This document shows positions 1 through 8,385 of a stretch of 64,000 nucleotides of DNA, in pieces; within the stretch, counting starts at the first letter, position 1; each line of letters begins with the position of its first letter. The stretch lies in the NCBI RefSeq assembly GCF_006912135.1, contig NZ_VIRS01000002.1, forward strand, positions 1 to 64,000. Reading direction: 5' to 3'. Below the pieces are notes generated by a model. That model was given only the letters and a program-made list of their open reading frames with translations. It made no database searches and was not told the origin of the DNA. This DNA is from Cryptosporangium phraense (GTDB taxonomy: Bacteria > Actinomycetota > Actinomycetes > Mycobacteriales > Cryptosporangiaceae). Made by a program: the position numbers and the translations under genes.

Positions 1-302
1 GCCCGCGCTCGGCGTCCGTGCCTGCGTTCGGCGTTCGCGCTCGCCCCTGCGTCCGCGCCCGCGCGATCTGAGTCCGGTCGGCGGTCGGGCACAGCCCCCG
101 GCTTCGGCCTCGACGGCCTACGTGAGACGACCGGCAAACACCGGCAACGAGCGCGCCTGAGCAGCGATGATCACGTCGAACAAGACAAAGTTGACGGCCT
201 CGACGTGACCGGGCGCGACCCGAACCGGCCGCCCGACCCGCGAGGACCGGTAGCGGCTCCCCACTTCCGGCTACGAGTCCCTCGAAAAGAGCCCGTTTCC
301 GG
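1..302. other. no gene recognised
   Basis: The 302 bases downstream of the leftmost minus-strand gene hold no reading frame with convincing protein sequence. The open frames that cross it are arginine/proline-rich and run into the antisense of the isomerase gene. I see no clear hairpin terminator. It may be the 3' flank of an operon, or the edge of a gene lying outside the window. Confidence 0.4.
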
Positions 303-1142
303 TCAGCCCTCAACAGCGACGCGGAAGGCGTCGACGACGCGCTCGGCGACGACGCGCGGGTCGGCGTCCCAGATCTCGCGGCGGAAGATCTCGACCTCGA
401 TGTCACCGCGATACCCGGCCTCGTCCAGCTGCTCGACGATGGCCGGGAAATCGATGTGCCCCTCACCCATCAAGCCGCGCGCGAGCAGCGCGTCCGCAGG
501 AAACGGCGTGATCCAGTCTCCGACCTGGAACCCGGCGATCCGGCCGGCCCGCCCGGCGCGGGCGATCTGCCGGGGCAGGTCAGGATCCCACCAGACGTGG
601 AACGTGTCGATGACGACGCCCACGCCGGTGACCGCCTCGGCGATGTCCAAGGCCTGGCCGAGCGTGGAGATCACTCCGCGGTCGGCGGCGTAGATCGGGT
701 GCATCGGCTCCAACGCGAGCGTCACCCCGGCGGCTTCGGCGACGGGCGCGAGCTCGGCAACGGCCTCGGCGACGCGCTCGCGGGCACCGGGCAGGTCACG
801 GTCGCCGGGCGGCAGGCCGCCGGGGACCAGCACCAGGACGGCGGCGGAGCCCGGTGCGCCCGCGGCCGCCAGGGTCGCGGTCTCCTCGATCGCGCGGCGG
901 TTGTCGTCCAGCGCGGCTTGGCGCACCGGGCCGGCAACAGCAGTGAAGAAACCACCGCGGCACAGCGAGGAGACACGCAGGCCGGAGTCGGCGACCCGGG
1001 CCGCGGCCTCGGCCAGGCCGACGTCCTGGACCGGCTTCCGCCACAGCCCCACCGCCGGGATGCCCGCCTTGACCGTGACGTCCAGCGCGGTGGCCAGGTC
1101 GGCCCGGTTGATCGTCGCGGTGTTGAGCGACAGGCGACTCAC
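303..1142 (-). CDS. sugar phosphate isomerase/epimerase-like TIM-barrel protein
   Basis: A 279-residue protein of the AP-endonuclease-2/xylose-isomerase-like TIM-barrel family, whose members isomerise or epimerise sugars or inositols with a divalent metal. Metal-ligand-type residues are visible in order: Glu in LALEPMHP, Asp and His in VVIDTFHVWW, the GDW turn, and Glu in EVEIFR near the C-terminus. The GTG start overlaps the stop of the upstream DUF993 gene by 4 bases (GTGA), so the two are translationally coupled. This pairing is common in sugar catabolic clusters. The substrate cannot be read from sequence; the fold assignment is firm, the reaction is not. Confidence 0.85.
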   Translation of the reverse strand: MSRLSLNTATINRADLATALDVTVKAGIPAVGLWRKPVQDVGLAEAAARVADSGLRVSSLCRGGFFTAVAGPVRQAALDDNRRAIEETATLAAAGAPGSAAVLVLVPGGLPPGDRDLPGARERVAEAVAELAPVAEAAGVTLALEPMHPIYAADRGVISTLGQALDIAEAVTGVGVVIDTFHVWWDPDLPRQIARAGRAGRIAGFQVGDWITPFPADALLARGLMGEGHIDFPAIVEQLDEAGYRGDIEVEIFRREIWDADPRVVAERVVDAFRVAVEG

Positions 1143-2284
1143 GAGACGACACCGTGCACGGCCAGGTACGCGTTCCACCGGCGAGCCGCCAGATCCGGGT
1201 CCTCGAGCGCACCGGCCTCGTCGGCCAGCTCGATCAGCGTCGACAGGTGGGGCAGGCTCCGCGCGGCCTGCAGCCCGCCGACCATCGCGTAGGCCGGCTG
1301 GTGACCGTTCAGCCAGGACAGGAACGCGACCCCGGCCTTGTAGTGGTACGTCGGGGTGGCGAACACGTGCCGGGCGAGCGTCTCCGTGGGCCCGAGGATC
1401 GACCGGTACTCCTCGGGGCGTCCCGCGTCGAGGGCGGCGACCGCCGCCGCGGCCTGGGGACCGACGGCGGCGAACGCGCCCAGCAGGGCGTCGGAATGGT
1501 GCTCGCCGTCGCCCTCGATCAGGTCGACGTAGTGAAAGTCGTCGCCGGTGAACATTGTGGCGCCACGGGGGAGCCGGGCGCGCAGGGCGATCTCGCGGTC
1601 GGCGTCGAGCAGGCTCATCTTGATACCGCGAACCCGATCGGCGTTCTTCTCGATGATTCGCAGGACCGTTTCCTCGTCCGACCCGAAGTAGCCGGCCAGC
1701 TCCGGGTCGAAGGCATCGCCGAGCCAGTGGAGCACGAGCGGCGCCCCGGCCCGATCGAGCACCTCGCCGTAGACGCGCTCGTAGTCGGCCGGTCCGGTGG
1801 CCGCCCGGGCCAGGTGCCTGCTCGCCATGAGCACGACGCCCGCGCCGTGGTCCTCGGCGTGGTGCAGCTGCTCGACGTAGGCGTCGATCACCGCGTCCAG
1901 GTCGACGACCGGCTCGTCGACGTGGTCGGTGTTCACCCCGACGACCAGATCGCCGCCGACCGACCGGGCCTCGGCGGCGCTCCGGGTGACGAGGTCGCGG
2001 GTCGCCCGGCGATCCAGCCCCATGTTGCGCTGGGCGGTGTCCATCGCGTCGGCCACCCCGAGCCCCCACGACCACAGGTGACGGCGGAAGCCCAGGGTCG
2101 CGTCCCAGTCGATGTCGGCCGGCGCGCCCGGCGTGTTGTCACCGGCGATCCGGGGGACGACGTGCGCCGCGGCGTACACGGTGCGTGACCGGAGGGGCGT
2201 GGACGGCCGCTGCCACGCGGGTGCCTGGTCGAGTTCGCGCCGCCCGACGGAGCCGTCGGTGTGCAGTGTCCGTATGTAGGCCAC
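1139..2284 (-). CDS. DUF993 family protein (dihydrodipicolinate synthase/aldolase-like)
   Basis: A 381-residue soluble protein that I recognise as DUF993, a poorly characterised family with a dihydrodipicolinate-synthase-like TIM barrel, often coded with sugar-phosphate isomerases and LacI regulators. RGIKMSLLD carries the lysine in the place expected for a Schiff-base lysine of class I aldolases; that role is inference. I place the start at a GTG with a GGAGG ribosome site 8 bases upstream. A longer frame would begin inside or beyond the operator at 2306-2321, which argues against it. It is first in a two-gene minus operon under the LacI operator and probably makes or breaks a C-C bond in a keto-sugar acid. 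Confidence 0.82.
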   Translation of the reverse strand: MAYIRTLHTDGSVGRRELDQAPAWQRPSTPLRSRTVYAAAHVVPRIAGDNTPGAPADIDWDATLGFRRHLWSWGLGVADAMDTAQRNMGLDRRATRDLVTRSAAEARSVGGDLVVGVNTDHVDEPVVDLDAVIDAYVEQLHHAEDHGAGVVLMASRHLARAATGPADYERVYGEVLDRAGAPLVLHWLGDAFDPELAGYFGSDEETVLRIIEKNADRVRGIKMSLLDADREIALRARLPRGATMFTGDDFHYVDLIEGDGEHHSDALLGAFAAVGPQAAAAVAALDAGRPEEYRSILGPTETLARHVFATPTYHYKAGVAFLSWLNGHQPAYAMVGGLQAARSLPHLSTLIELADEAGALEDPDLAARRWNAYLAVHGVVS

Positions 2285-2305
2285 TTCGCCCGCCTCCGTA
2301 TCGCC

Positions 2306-2321
2306 AGGTAACCGGTTACCT
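2306..2321. promoter_or_regulatory. 16-bp palindromic operator, copy 1 (LacI type)
   Basis: AGGTAACCGGTTACCT is a perfect palindrome with the central CG expected of LacI-family operators. It lies 22 bp upstream of the GTG of the DUF993 gene. An identical copy sits exactly 100 bp away in front of the divergent operon. The best candidate ligand is the LacI protein encoded at 6860-7882. Confidence 0.85.
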
Positions 2322-2405
2322 CGCGACGTTATCGAGAGCCGCGACATCGGTCAACAGGAGAAATCAGGGCTTGCCCAACGGCCGCCACCGCGCTTACTGT
2401 CCGCC

Positions 2406-2421
2406 AGGTAACCGGTTACCT
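2406..2421. promoter_or_regulatory. 16-bp palindromic operator, copy 2 (LacI type)
   Basis: The second identical AGGTAACCGGTTACCT lies 13 bp upstream of the ATG of the enoyl-CoA hydratase gene and abuts its GAGGAGG ribosome site. A protein bound here would cover the promoter or transcript start. The 100-bp spacing (about 9.5 helical turns) would allow a looped tetramer bridging both sites. Confidence 0.85.
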
Positions 2422-2434
2422 GTGAGGAGGGGCG

Positions 2435-3214
2435 ATGCTGACCCAGGCCGTACAGCTGGACGTGACCGGCCCCGTCGCGACGATCACGCTGTCGAACCCT
2501 CCGCTGAACCCGCTGACCTGGGCGATGCGGGAGACGCTGCGCGAGATCGCCGAGCAGCTGCTCAGCCGGGAGGACGTGCGCGCGGTCGTGCTGCGCTCGG
2601 CGTCCGACCGCGCGTTCTCGGTGGGATCCGACATCACGTCGTTCCCGTCGGACGAGGAGGCCGGCCGGGCGGTCTCGGAGCACGAGCACGCGGCCTACGC
2701 CGCGCTCGAAGCCCTGCCGCAACCGGTCGTCGCCGCTCTGCGCGGCCACGTGCTGGGCGGCGGTCTGGAGCTGGCGCTGACCGCCGATCTCCGGATCGCG
2801 GAGGAGGGAAGCACCCTGGGCCTTCCGGAGGTGCGGATCGGCGTGTTCGCCTCCGGCGGCGGCACCCAGCGCCTGCCGGCGGTGATCGGAGCGGGCCGAG
2901 CCGCCCACCTGCTGCTCACCGGCCGCTCGATCGACGCCGCCACCGCACTCGACTGGGGCCTGGTGACGCAGATCGTCGGGCCCGGGGAGGCCGACCGCGT
3001 CGCCCACGAATTGGCCGAGGAGATCGCCGCGCTGCCCCGGCACGGCGTGGCCGCGTCCAAACGCTGCCTGAACGAAGGGCTGGTGCACGGGCGCGAGCGC
3101 GGTCACCGCGTCGAGATCGAGGAGATCGCGAAGGTCTACGCCTCCGCCGACGCCCGGGAGGGCGCACGTGCCTTCCTCGAGAAGCGTCCGCCCGTCTTCA
3201 CCCACGCCCGATGA
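2435..3214 (+). CDS. enoyl-CoA hydratase/isomerase family protein
   Basis: A 259-residue crotonase-fold protein. Family features are the FSVGSDI oxyanion-hole segment (about residue 65), GHVLGGGLELAL (about 105), and LGLPEVRIG (about 130). Both catalytic glutamates of true hydratases are present, in GLELAL and LPEV, so water addition to a 2-enoyl-CoA is plausible. GAGGAGG lies 4 bases before the ATG. It is first gene of the plus-strand operon, directly downstream of operator copy 2, and is followed by a CoA-transferase, a transporter, an SDR and a regulator. Its acyl-CoA substrate is unknown. Confidence 0.92.
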   Translation: MLTQAVQLDVTGPVATITLSNPPLNPLTWAMRETLREIAEQLLSREDVRAVVLRSASDRAFSVGSDITSFPSDEEAGRAVSEHEHAAYAALEALPQPVVAALRGHVLGGGLELALTADLRIAEEGSTLGLPEVRIGVFASGGGTQRLPAVIGAGRAAHLLLTGRSIDAATALDWGLVTQIVGPGEADRVAHELAEEIAALPRHGVAASKRCLNEGLVHGRERGHRVEIEEIAKVYASADAREGARAFLEKRPPVFTHAR

Positions 3215-3228
3215 TCGAGAGGACAGAG

Positions 3229-4761
3229 ATGCAGACGCTCACCGCCGCCGAGGCGGTCGCCACGCTGGCGTCGGACGCGACCGTGGTCATCGGCGGCTCC
3301 GGTGGCGGGCACGCCGTCCCCGAGGCCCTTCTCGAGGCACTCGAGGAGCGTTACCTCACCACCGCCGAGCCGCGCGACCTGACCACGATCCACCCGGTCG
3401 GGCTGGGTGACAAGAAGAGCAGGGGCGCGCACCGGCTGCGGCACAAGGGACTGCTCAAGCGGGTCGTGTGCGGCACGGTCGTCGACGCCCCCGGCATCGG
3501 CGAGGCCGCCGCGCGCGGCGACCTGGAGCTGTTCACGGTCCCGCAGGGCTCGCTGTCGCAGCTGATGCGCGACTCCGCGGCCCGCCGGCCCGGCCTGATC
3601 ACGAGCGTCGGCGTCGGCACCTACGTCGACCCCCGCCTGGGAGGCGGCAGCCAGGGCGCACCCTCCGATCGGCCTCCGTCGGAGGCCGTCGACCTCGACG
3701 GCGAGGACTACATCCTCTACCGCTCCGTACGGCCGGACGCCGCGTTCCTGCGCGGGACGACGGCCGACGAGCGCGGCAACGTGTCGATGGAGGGCGAGGC
3801 GTACTTCGGCGAGATGCTGTCGATGGCCCAGGCCACCCGCAACAACGGGGGCCGGGTCGTCGTGCAGGTCGCCCGGGTCGTCCCGGCCGGGACGATCCCG
3901 CCCAAGACCGTGAAGATCCCGTACTTCCTGGTCGATGACATCGTCGTGGTGCCGGACCAGCCCACCACCTACACGACGCCGGTGAGCCCGGCGTTTGCCG
4001 GTGCGGAGCGCGTCGAGATCGGGTCGCTGCCCCCGCTTCCCGCCGGCACCCGGGGTCTGATCGCGCGCCGGGCCGCCCGCGAGCTGACGCCCGGCGCGGT
4101 GTGCAACCTGGGTTCGGGGATCTCCACCGGCGTCTCCCTCGCCGCGGCCGAGCAGGGCGTCCTGGACGCCGTCACGCTGACGAACGAGCAGGGGCTCAAC
4201 GGCGGGCTGCCGGCCAGCGGGCTCGACGCGGGCGCCGCGGTGAACTACGACGCGATGCTCGACCAGCCCTACCAATTCGACTTCTACGACGGCGGCGGGC
4301 TGGACATCGCGTTCCTGTCCTTCGCCGAGGTGTCCGCCCGCGGCGACGTCAACATCAGCCGGTTCGGCGGACGCATCGTCGGCGTGGGCGGTTTCGTCAA
4401 CATCAGCCAGGGCGCTCGCAAGGTCGTGTTCAGCGGCACGCTGACCGCGGGTGGCCTGGAGGTCGCGTGGGACCGGGCGGCGCAGCGGCTGTCCGTGGTC
4501 ACTGAAGGGCGCTCGCAACGGTTCGTCGAGGCCGTCGAGCAGATCTCGTTCAGCGGCCCGCTGTCGCAGCGGCGCGGCCAGACGATCCTGTTCGTCACCG
4601 AGCGCTGTGTGTTCTCCCTCGACGCCGACGGCCTCACGCTCGTCGAGGTCGCCCCCGGCATCGACGTCGCGCGCGACATCGCCCCGCACGTCGGGTTCGC
4701 GTTCCGGATTGCCGACGACTGCCGGCCGATGGATCCCGCCCTCTTCGACGCTTCGTACTGA
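3229..4761 (+). CDS. acyl-CoA:carboxylate CoA-transferase (family I, fused alpha-beta, YdiF-like)
   Basis: A 510-residue family I CoA-transferase with both subunit-type halves in one chain. The N-terminal half has VVIGGSGGGHAVPEALL. The second half has TLTNEQGLNGG, where Glu320 matches the glutamate that forms the acyl-CoA thioester in this family. It probably activates a carboxylic acid with CoA from acetyl- or succinyl-CoA. I choose the ATG at 3229 because GAGAGG lies upstream at normal distance; an ATG at 3211 overlapping the previous stop is the alternative. Its place between a hydratase and an MHS transporter suggests that it primes the imported acid for oxidation. Confidence 0.9.
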   Translation: MQTLTAAEAVATLASDATVVIGGSGGGHAVPEALLEALEERYLTTAEPRDLTTIHPVGLGDKKSRGAHRLRHKGLLKRVVCGTVVDAPGIGEAAARGDLELFTVPQGSLSQLMRDSAARRPGLITSVGVGTYVDPRLGGGSQGAPSDRPPSEAVDLDGEDYILYRSVRPDAAFLRGTTADERGNVSMEGEAYFGEMLSMAQATRNNGGRVVVQVARVVPAGTIPPKTVKIPYFLVDDIVVVPDQPTTYTTPVSPAFAGAERVEIGSLPPLPAGTRGLIARRAARELTPGAVCNLGSGISTGVSLAAAEQGVLDAVTLTNEQGLNGGLPASGLDAGAAVNYDAMLDQPYQFDFYDGGGLDIAFLSFAEVSARGDVNISRFGGRIVGVGGFVNISQGARKVVFSGTLTAGGLEVAWDRAAQRLSVVTEGRSQRFVEAVEQISFSGPLSQRRGQTILFVTERCVFSLDADGLTLVEVAPGIDVARDIAPHVGFAFRIADDCRPMDPALFDASY

Positions 4762-4786
4762 CCCCTCACGGACAAGGACGTCTCTG

Positions 4787-6109
4787 ATGAACCCTCACTC
4801 GAGAGAACAAGAACGGCGGGTATTGCTCGCCGGCACCGTCGGCTCCGTCGTCGAGTGGTACGACTTCGGGCTCTACGGTGCCGCATCGGCGCTGGTCATC
4901 GGTCCGCTGTTCTTCTCCAGCGGCCTCTCTCCGGCCGCCGCGACGATGGCCTCGTTCGCCACGTTCGCGATCGGCTTCTTCGCCCGCCCGGTCGGTGGGC
5001 TGCTGATCGCCAACTTCGGCGACCGGCTGGGCCGCAAGCCCGCGCTGGTGTTCACGCTGGTGCTGATGGGCGGCTCGACGATCCTGATGGGCTGTCTGCC
5101 CACCTACGAGCAGATCGGGCTGTGGGCGCCCCTGCTGCTGGTGCTGCTCCGGCTGCTGCAGGGCGCGGGGGCGGGCGCGGAACTCGCCGGCACGATGACG
5201 ATGATCTCGGAGACGATCCGGCCCTCCCGGCAGGGCTTCGGCACCGCGGTGCCCAACGCGGCGACCGCTATCGGTTCGGCGCTGGGCGTCGTCGCGTTCC
5301 TCGTGGTGGCGCTGCTGCCCGGCGACATCCTCCTCACCTGGGGCTGGCGCGTCCCGTTCTGGATCAGCGCCGTCATCCTCGTGATCGCGTGGTTCATCCG
5401 TCGTCGGATCGAGGAGACGCCGGAGTTCGCCGAGGCCAAGCGGCGGGCCGAACAGGCGAAAGAGGTCCGGGTGCCGATGTGGGCCCTGCTCAGGGACCAC
5501 CGCCGGGCCGTGTTGCTGGGCTTCGGTGCGATGGTCGGGCACCAGGCGATGTCCTACATCACGACGACCTTTGCGCTGACGTACATCCGCGACGACCTCG
5601 GCATGTCCCAGACCCTCGCCCTCTCCGCGTCGCTGACCGCGTCCCTCGTCGGCGCCGGCCTCGGGGTGTGGGGCGGGCTGCTCACGGACCGGTTCGGGGC
5701 CCGGCGGATCTTCCTCCTCGGCGCGAGCTACTGCCTGCTGCTGTCCTTCCCCTTGTTCCTGCTGCTGGGGACCCGGGTGCCCGTACTCGTCGTGGTCGCC
5801 CTGGTGGCGACGTACTCGGTGTCGTTCGGGTTGATGGCGGGCGCCCAGGGGTCGTTCCTGGTCGACCTGTTCCCGCCCGAGGTGCGGTTCTCCGGGGTCG
5901 CGACCTGCCGTGAGCTCGCCGGCACCATCATCGGTGGTCCCGCGCCGCTGATCGCCGCGGCGCTGGTGTCGGCGGCCGGCGGCGCGCCCTGGCTGTGCGC
6001 GCTGTTCCTCGTGCTCTGCTGTTCGCTCTCCGTCGTCTCTCTGCTCGCCGCGCGCACCCGGACCGTCCCGGCCGCACCGGCGTCCGTCGCGGAGGCGAGC
6101 GTCGCATGA
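4787..6109 (+). CDS. MFS transporter, metabolite:H+ symporter (MHS) family
   Basis: A 440-residue inner-membrane transporter with 12 predicted helices. GTVGSVVEWYDFGLYG near the N-terminus and RPVGGLLIANFGDRLGRKPAL after the second helix are diagnostic of the metabolite:H+ symporter branch, which includes citrate, shikimate, alpha-ketoglutarate and proline/betaine carriers. The branch and the CoA-transferase next to it point to a carboxylate substrate. The frame is open further upstream, but homology begins at the ATG at 4787, after an AAGGA site. Its stop overlaps the SDR start (ATGA). Confidence 0.9.
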   Translation: MNPHSREQERRVLLAGTVGSVVEWYDFGLYGAASALVIGPLFFSSGLSPAAATMASFATFAIGFFARPVGGLLIANFGDRLGRKPALVFTLVLMGGSTILMGCLPTYEQIGLWAPLLLVLLRLLQGAGAGAELAGTMTMISETIRPSRQGFGTAVPNAATAIGSALGVVAFLVVALLPGDILLTWGWRVPFWISAVILVIAWFIRRRIEETPEFAEAKRRAEQAKEVRVPMWALLRDHRRAVLLGFGAMVGHQAMSYITTTFALTYIRDDLGMSQTLALSASLTASLVGAGLGVWGGLLTDRFGARRIFLLGASYCLLLSFPLFLLLGTRVPVLVVVALVATYSVSFGLMAGAQGSFLVDLFPPEVRFSGVATCRELAGTIIGGPAPLIAAALVSAAGGAPWLCALFLVLCCSLSVVSLLAARTRTVPAAPASVAEASVA

Positions 6110-6852
6110 GCGCGTTCCGCCTCGACGGCGAGGTCGTCCTGCTGACCGGGGCCACCGGCGGTCTGGGGCAGGCGATGGCCCGCGAGCTCGCCGCCGCCGG
6201 AGCCCGGCTCGCGCTCGCCCATCTCGACGACCACGAGCGGGCCTCCGAGCTGGCCGCGTCGCTGGCGGCCACCGAGGTGCTCACCGTCGCCGCCGACCTG
6301 ACCGACCCCGACCAGGTCGACGCACTGTTCGACCAGGTGGAGGCCCGGTTCGGCGGCTGCACCGTGCTCGTGAACAACGCCGGCATGATGGAGGAGTCGG
6401 CCTTCGCCGAGATGAGCGTCGAGCACTGGAACCGCACGCTCGAGGCCGACCTGACCGCCCCGATGCTCATGTGTCGCCGCTTCGTCCGCGGCGCGGATGG
6501 ACGCGGACGCATCGTCAACGTCTCGTCGCAGCTGGCGTTCAAGGGAGCCCGGAACTTCGTCTCCTACACCGCCGCCAAGGCCGGCGTGGTGGGGTTGACG
6601 CGCGCTCTGGCCCGCGAAGTCGGTCCGGGTGTGCGGGTGAACGCCATCGCGCCCGGGCCGGTGATCACCCCCCTCATCGCCGACCTCGCGGACGATCCGC
6701 AGTGGGTCGCGGAGCGCACCTCGGGCGCGGTCACCGGCAACGTCGCCACCCCGGAGGAGGTCGCCCCGATCGTGGTCTTCCTCGCCGCCGAGGCGTCGGC
6801 CCTGCTCCACGGCCAGGTGCTGCACGCCAACGGTGGCGGGGTGATGTTCTGA
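6106..6852 (+). CDS. SDR family NAD(P)-dependent oxidoreductase
   Basis: A 248-residue classical short-chain dehydrogenase. The cofactor loop is TGATGGLGQ, the NNAG motif is in VLVNNAGM, and the Ser-Tyr-Lys triad is in NVSSQLA and SYTAAKAG. PGPVITPL follows as usual. The ATG overlaps the transporter stop by 4 bases, so the genes are co-translated. In this operon it probably acts as a 3-hydroxyacyl-CoA or polyol dehydrogenase, oxidising the hydratase product. The N-terminal DGEVVLLTG suggests a FabG-like protein, but FabG itself is unlikely in this context. Confidence 0.9.
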   Translation: MSAFRLDGEVVLLTGATGGLGQAMARELAAAGARLALAHLDDHERASELAASLAATEVLTVAADLTDPDQVDALFDQVEARFGGCTVLVNNAGMMEESAFAEMSVEHWNRTLEADLTAPMLMCRRFVRGADGRGRIVNVSSQLAFKGARNFVSYTAAKAGVVGLTRALAREVGPGVRVNAIAPGPVITPLIADLADDPQWVAERTSGAVTGNVATPEEVAPIVVFLAAEASALLHGQVLHANGGGVMF

Positions 6853-6859
6853 GCGAATA

Positions 6860-7882
6860 ATGTCTCCCACGATGACCGATGGCCCAGCGATCCGACGCCC
6901 CACCGTGCGGGACGTAGCGGAGGCCGCCGGTGTCTCCATCGCTTCGGTGTCGCGAGTGATCGCCGGTGCGACCAAGCCGGTCTCCGAGGCGACCCGGCGG
7001 AAGGTGATCGAGGCGGCGAACCGGCTCGGGTACACGCTGAACACCTCGGCCCAGAGCCTGTCCACCGGACGCACCGGCACCGTCGGGCTCGTCGTCCCCG
7101 ATCTCGGCAACCAGTACTTCACGACGATCGCCCAGGAGGTCGTCCTGGCCGCCCGGGAAAGCGGGTTCTACGTACTGGTCGCCGATTCGCTCGACGCCAC
7201 CCACACCGAGCCGACGCTGGCCCACCAGACGCAGCTACGGTCGGACGCGTTGATCCTCTGCAGCCCCCGGGCGAGTGCCACGGCGCTGGCCGGCGTGCTC
7301 GGAGTGGGCAAGCCGGTCGTGACCGTGAACCGGCGCCTGACCGGAGCGGCGAGCGTCTGCACCGAGGTCACGACCGCCACCGCGGCGCTGGTCGACTCGC
7401 TGCTCGATCAGGGGCACGTCGCCTTGGCGTTCATCGGGGCCAGCGCGGACTCCGAGCAGATGCAGAACCGGTGGCGGTTGATCGAGTCGAGGGCGGCCGA
7501 GGTGGGCGGGCGGAGCCTGCGCATCGATCAGGAAGAGGCGGACATCGAGGGGGCCGTGCGGTCGGCGGTGGCCGCCGGGTGCACCGGTCTGCTGGCCGCG
7601 AACGACGTCCAGGCGGCGGCGATCCTCCAGGCCCTGACCGGGCTGGGTCTCCGGGTGCCGGCCGACGTCTCCGTCGTCGGATTCGACGACACTCCGCTCG
7701 CCCGGTGGGTGACCCCACGCCTGACAACCGCGCACATGCACGAACGACAGGTGGGCCAGGCGGCCTGGGCGGCCGTGTACGGCCTGCTCGCCGACCCCAC
7801 CGCCATCACCCACACGGAGTTCACCGCCGACCCGGTCTTCCGCGAGTCCGTCGGTCCCGCGTCGCTCCGTCACACGTCGTAG
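6860..7882 (+). CDS. LacI family transcriptional regulator
   Basis: A 340-residue LacI/GalR repressor. The N-terminal helix-turn-helix VRDVAEAAGVSIASVSRV and the hinge region (residues about 15-65) are followed by a periplasmic-binding-protein-like sensor domain ending in DVSVVGFDDTPLARW. It starts 7 bases after the SDR stop; ATG at 6872 is an alternative start. As the only DNA-binding protein in the cluster it is the natural candidate to bind the twin palindromes at 2306 and 2406 and so to control both arms and its own gene. The inducer is unknown. Confidence 0.93.
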   Translation: MSPTMTDGPAIRRPTVRDVAEAAGVSIASVSRVIAGATKPVSEATRRKVIEAANRLGYTLNTSAQSLSTGRTGTVGLVVPDLGNQYFTTIAQEVVLAARESGFYVLVADSLDATHTEPTLAHQTQLRSDALILCSPRASATALAGVLGVGKPVVTVNRRLTGAASVCTEVTTATAALVDSLLDQGHVALAFIGASADSEQMQNRWRLIESRAAEVGGRSLRIDQEEADIEGAVRSAVAAGCTGLLAANDVQAAAILQALTGLGLRVPADVSVVGFDDTPLARWVTPRLTTAHMHERQVGQAAWAAVYGLLADPTAITHTEFTADPVFRESVGPASLRHTS

Positions 7883-7915
7883 TCCGCATCGCGGGCTACC
7901 GGAAGGACGATCACC

Positions 7916-8365
7916 ATGGAGAGCGATCTCCGCTGGGCCGACCTCGCGGTCGGCCGGAAGTTCCGCACCCCGGCCCGCACGATCACCGAGGCGGACGTGG
8001 TGCAGTTCGCCGCATTGACGGGGGATCGCTCCCCGATGCACACGGACTACGACTTCGCCCGAGCCTCGGACTTCGGCGAGCCGATCGCGCACGGGCTCCT
8101 GGGTCTGTCGTACGCCCACGGGCTGATGTTCGGCACCGAGCTCCTCGGGCGTAACGCGATCGCGTTCCTGGGCATCGAGGAGTGGCGTTTCCATGCGCCG
8201 ATCGCGTTCGGTGACACGATCCACTGCGAGTTCAGCGTCGCTTCCGCGCGGCTGCGTCGCAACGACCCGTCGCAGGGCGTCGTCACGTTCGACACCCAGG
8301 TCCGTAACCAGCACGGGACCGCGGTTCAGTCCGGCCGGAAGATCCTTCTTATGAACACGGCCTGA
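7916..8365 (+). CDS. MaoC family dehydratase
   Basis: A 149-residue hot-dog-fold protein. The MaoC hydratase-2 motif is visible as LTGDRSPMHTDYDFA (about residues 38-52), with the Asp and His used for (R)-specific hydration of enoyl-CoA, followed by FGEPIAHGLL. GGAAGGA lies before the ATG. It closes the LacI-controlled operon, so the cluster carries two different enoyl-CoA hydratase folds, perhaps for different stereochemistry or steps. It ends just before a short hairpin. Confidence 0.9.
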   Translation: MESDLRWADLAVGRKFRTPARTITEADVVQFAALTGDRSPMHTDYDFARASDFGEPIAHGLLGLSYAHGLMFGTELLGRNAIAFLGIEEWRFHAPIAFGDTIHCEFSVASARLRRNDPSQGVVTFDTQVRNQHGTAVQSGRKILLMNTA

Positions 8366-8366
8366 G

Positions 8367-8381
8367 CAGGTCGGAGACCTG
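8367..8381. terminator. short hairpin between convergent genes
   Basis: CAGGTC-GGA-GACCTG forms a perfect 6-bp stem with a 3-base loop, followed on the plus strand by TCTTT. It lies in the 20-base gap between the maoC and VOC stop codons, so it may end transcription from both sides. The stem is short, so this is a modest prediction. Confidence 0.5.
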
Positions 8382-8385
8382 TCTT

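Noticed and set aside
205-693. Plus-strand open frames over the left end
   Set aside because: They run antisense through the isomerase gene and have random-looking Arg/Ser/Pro content.
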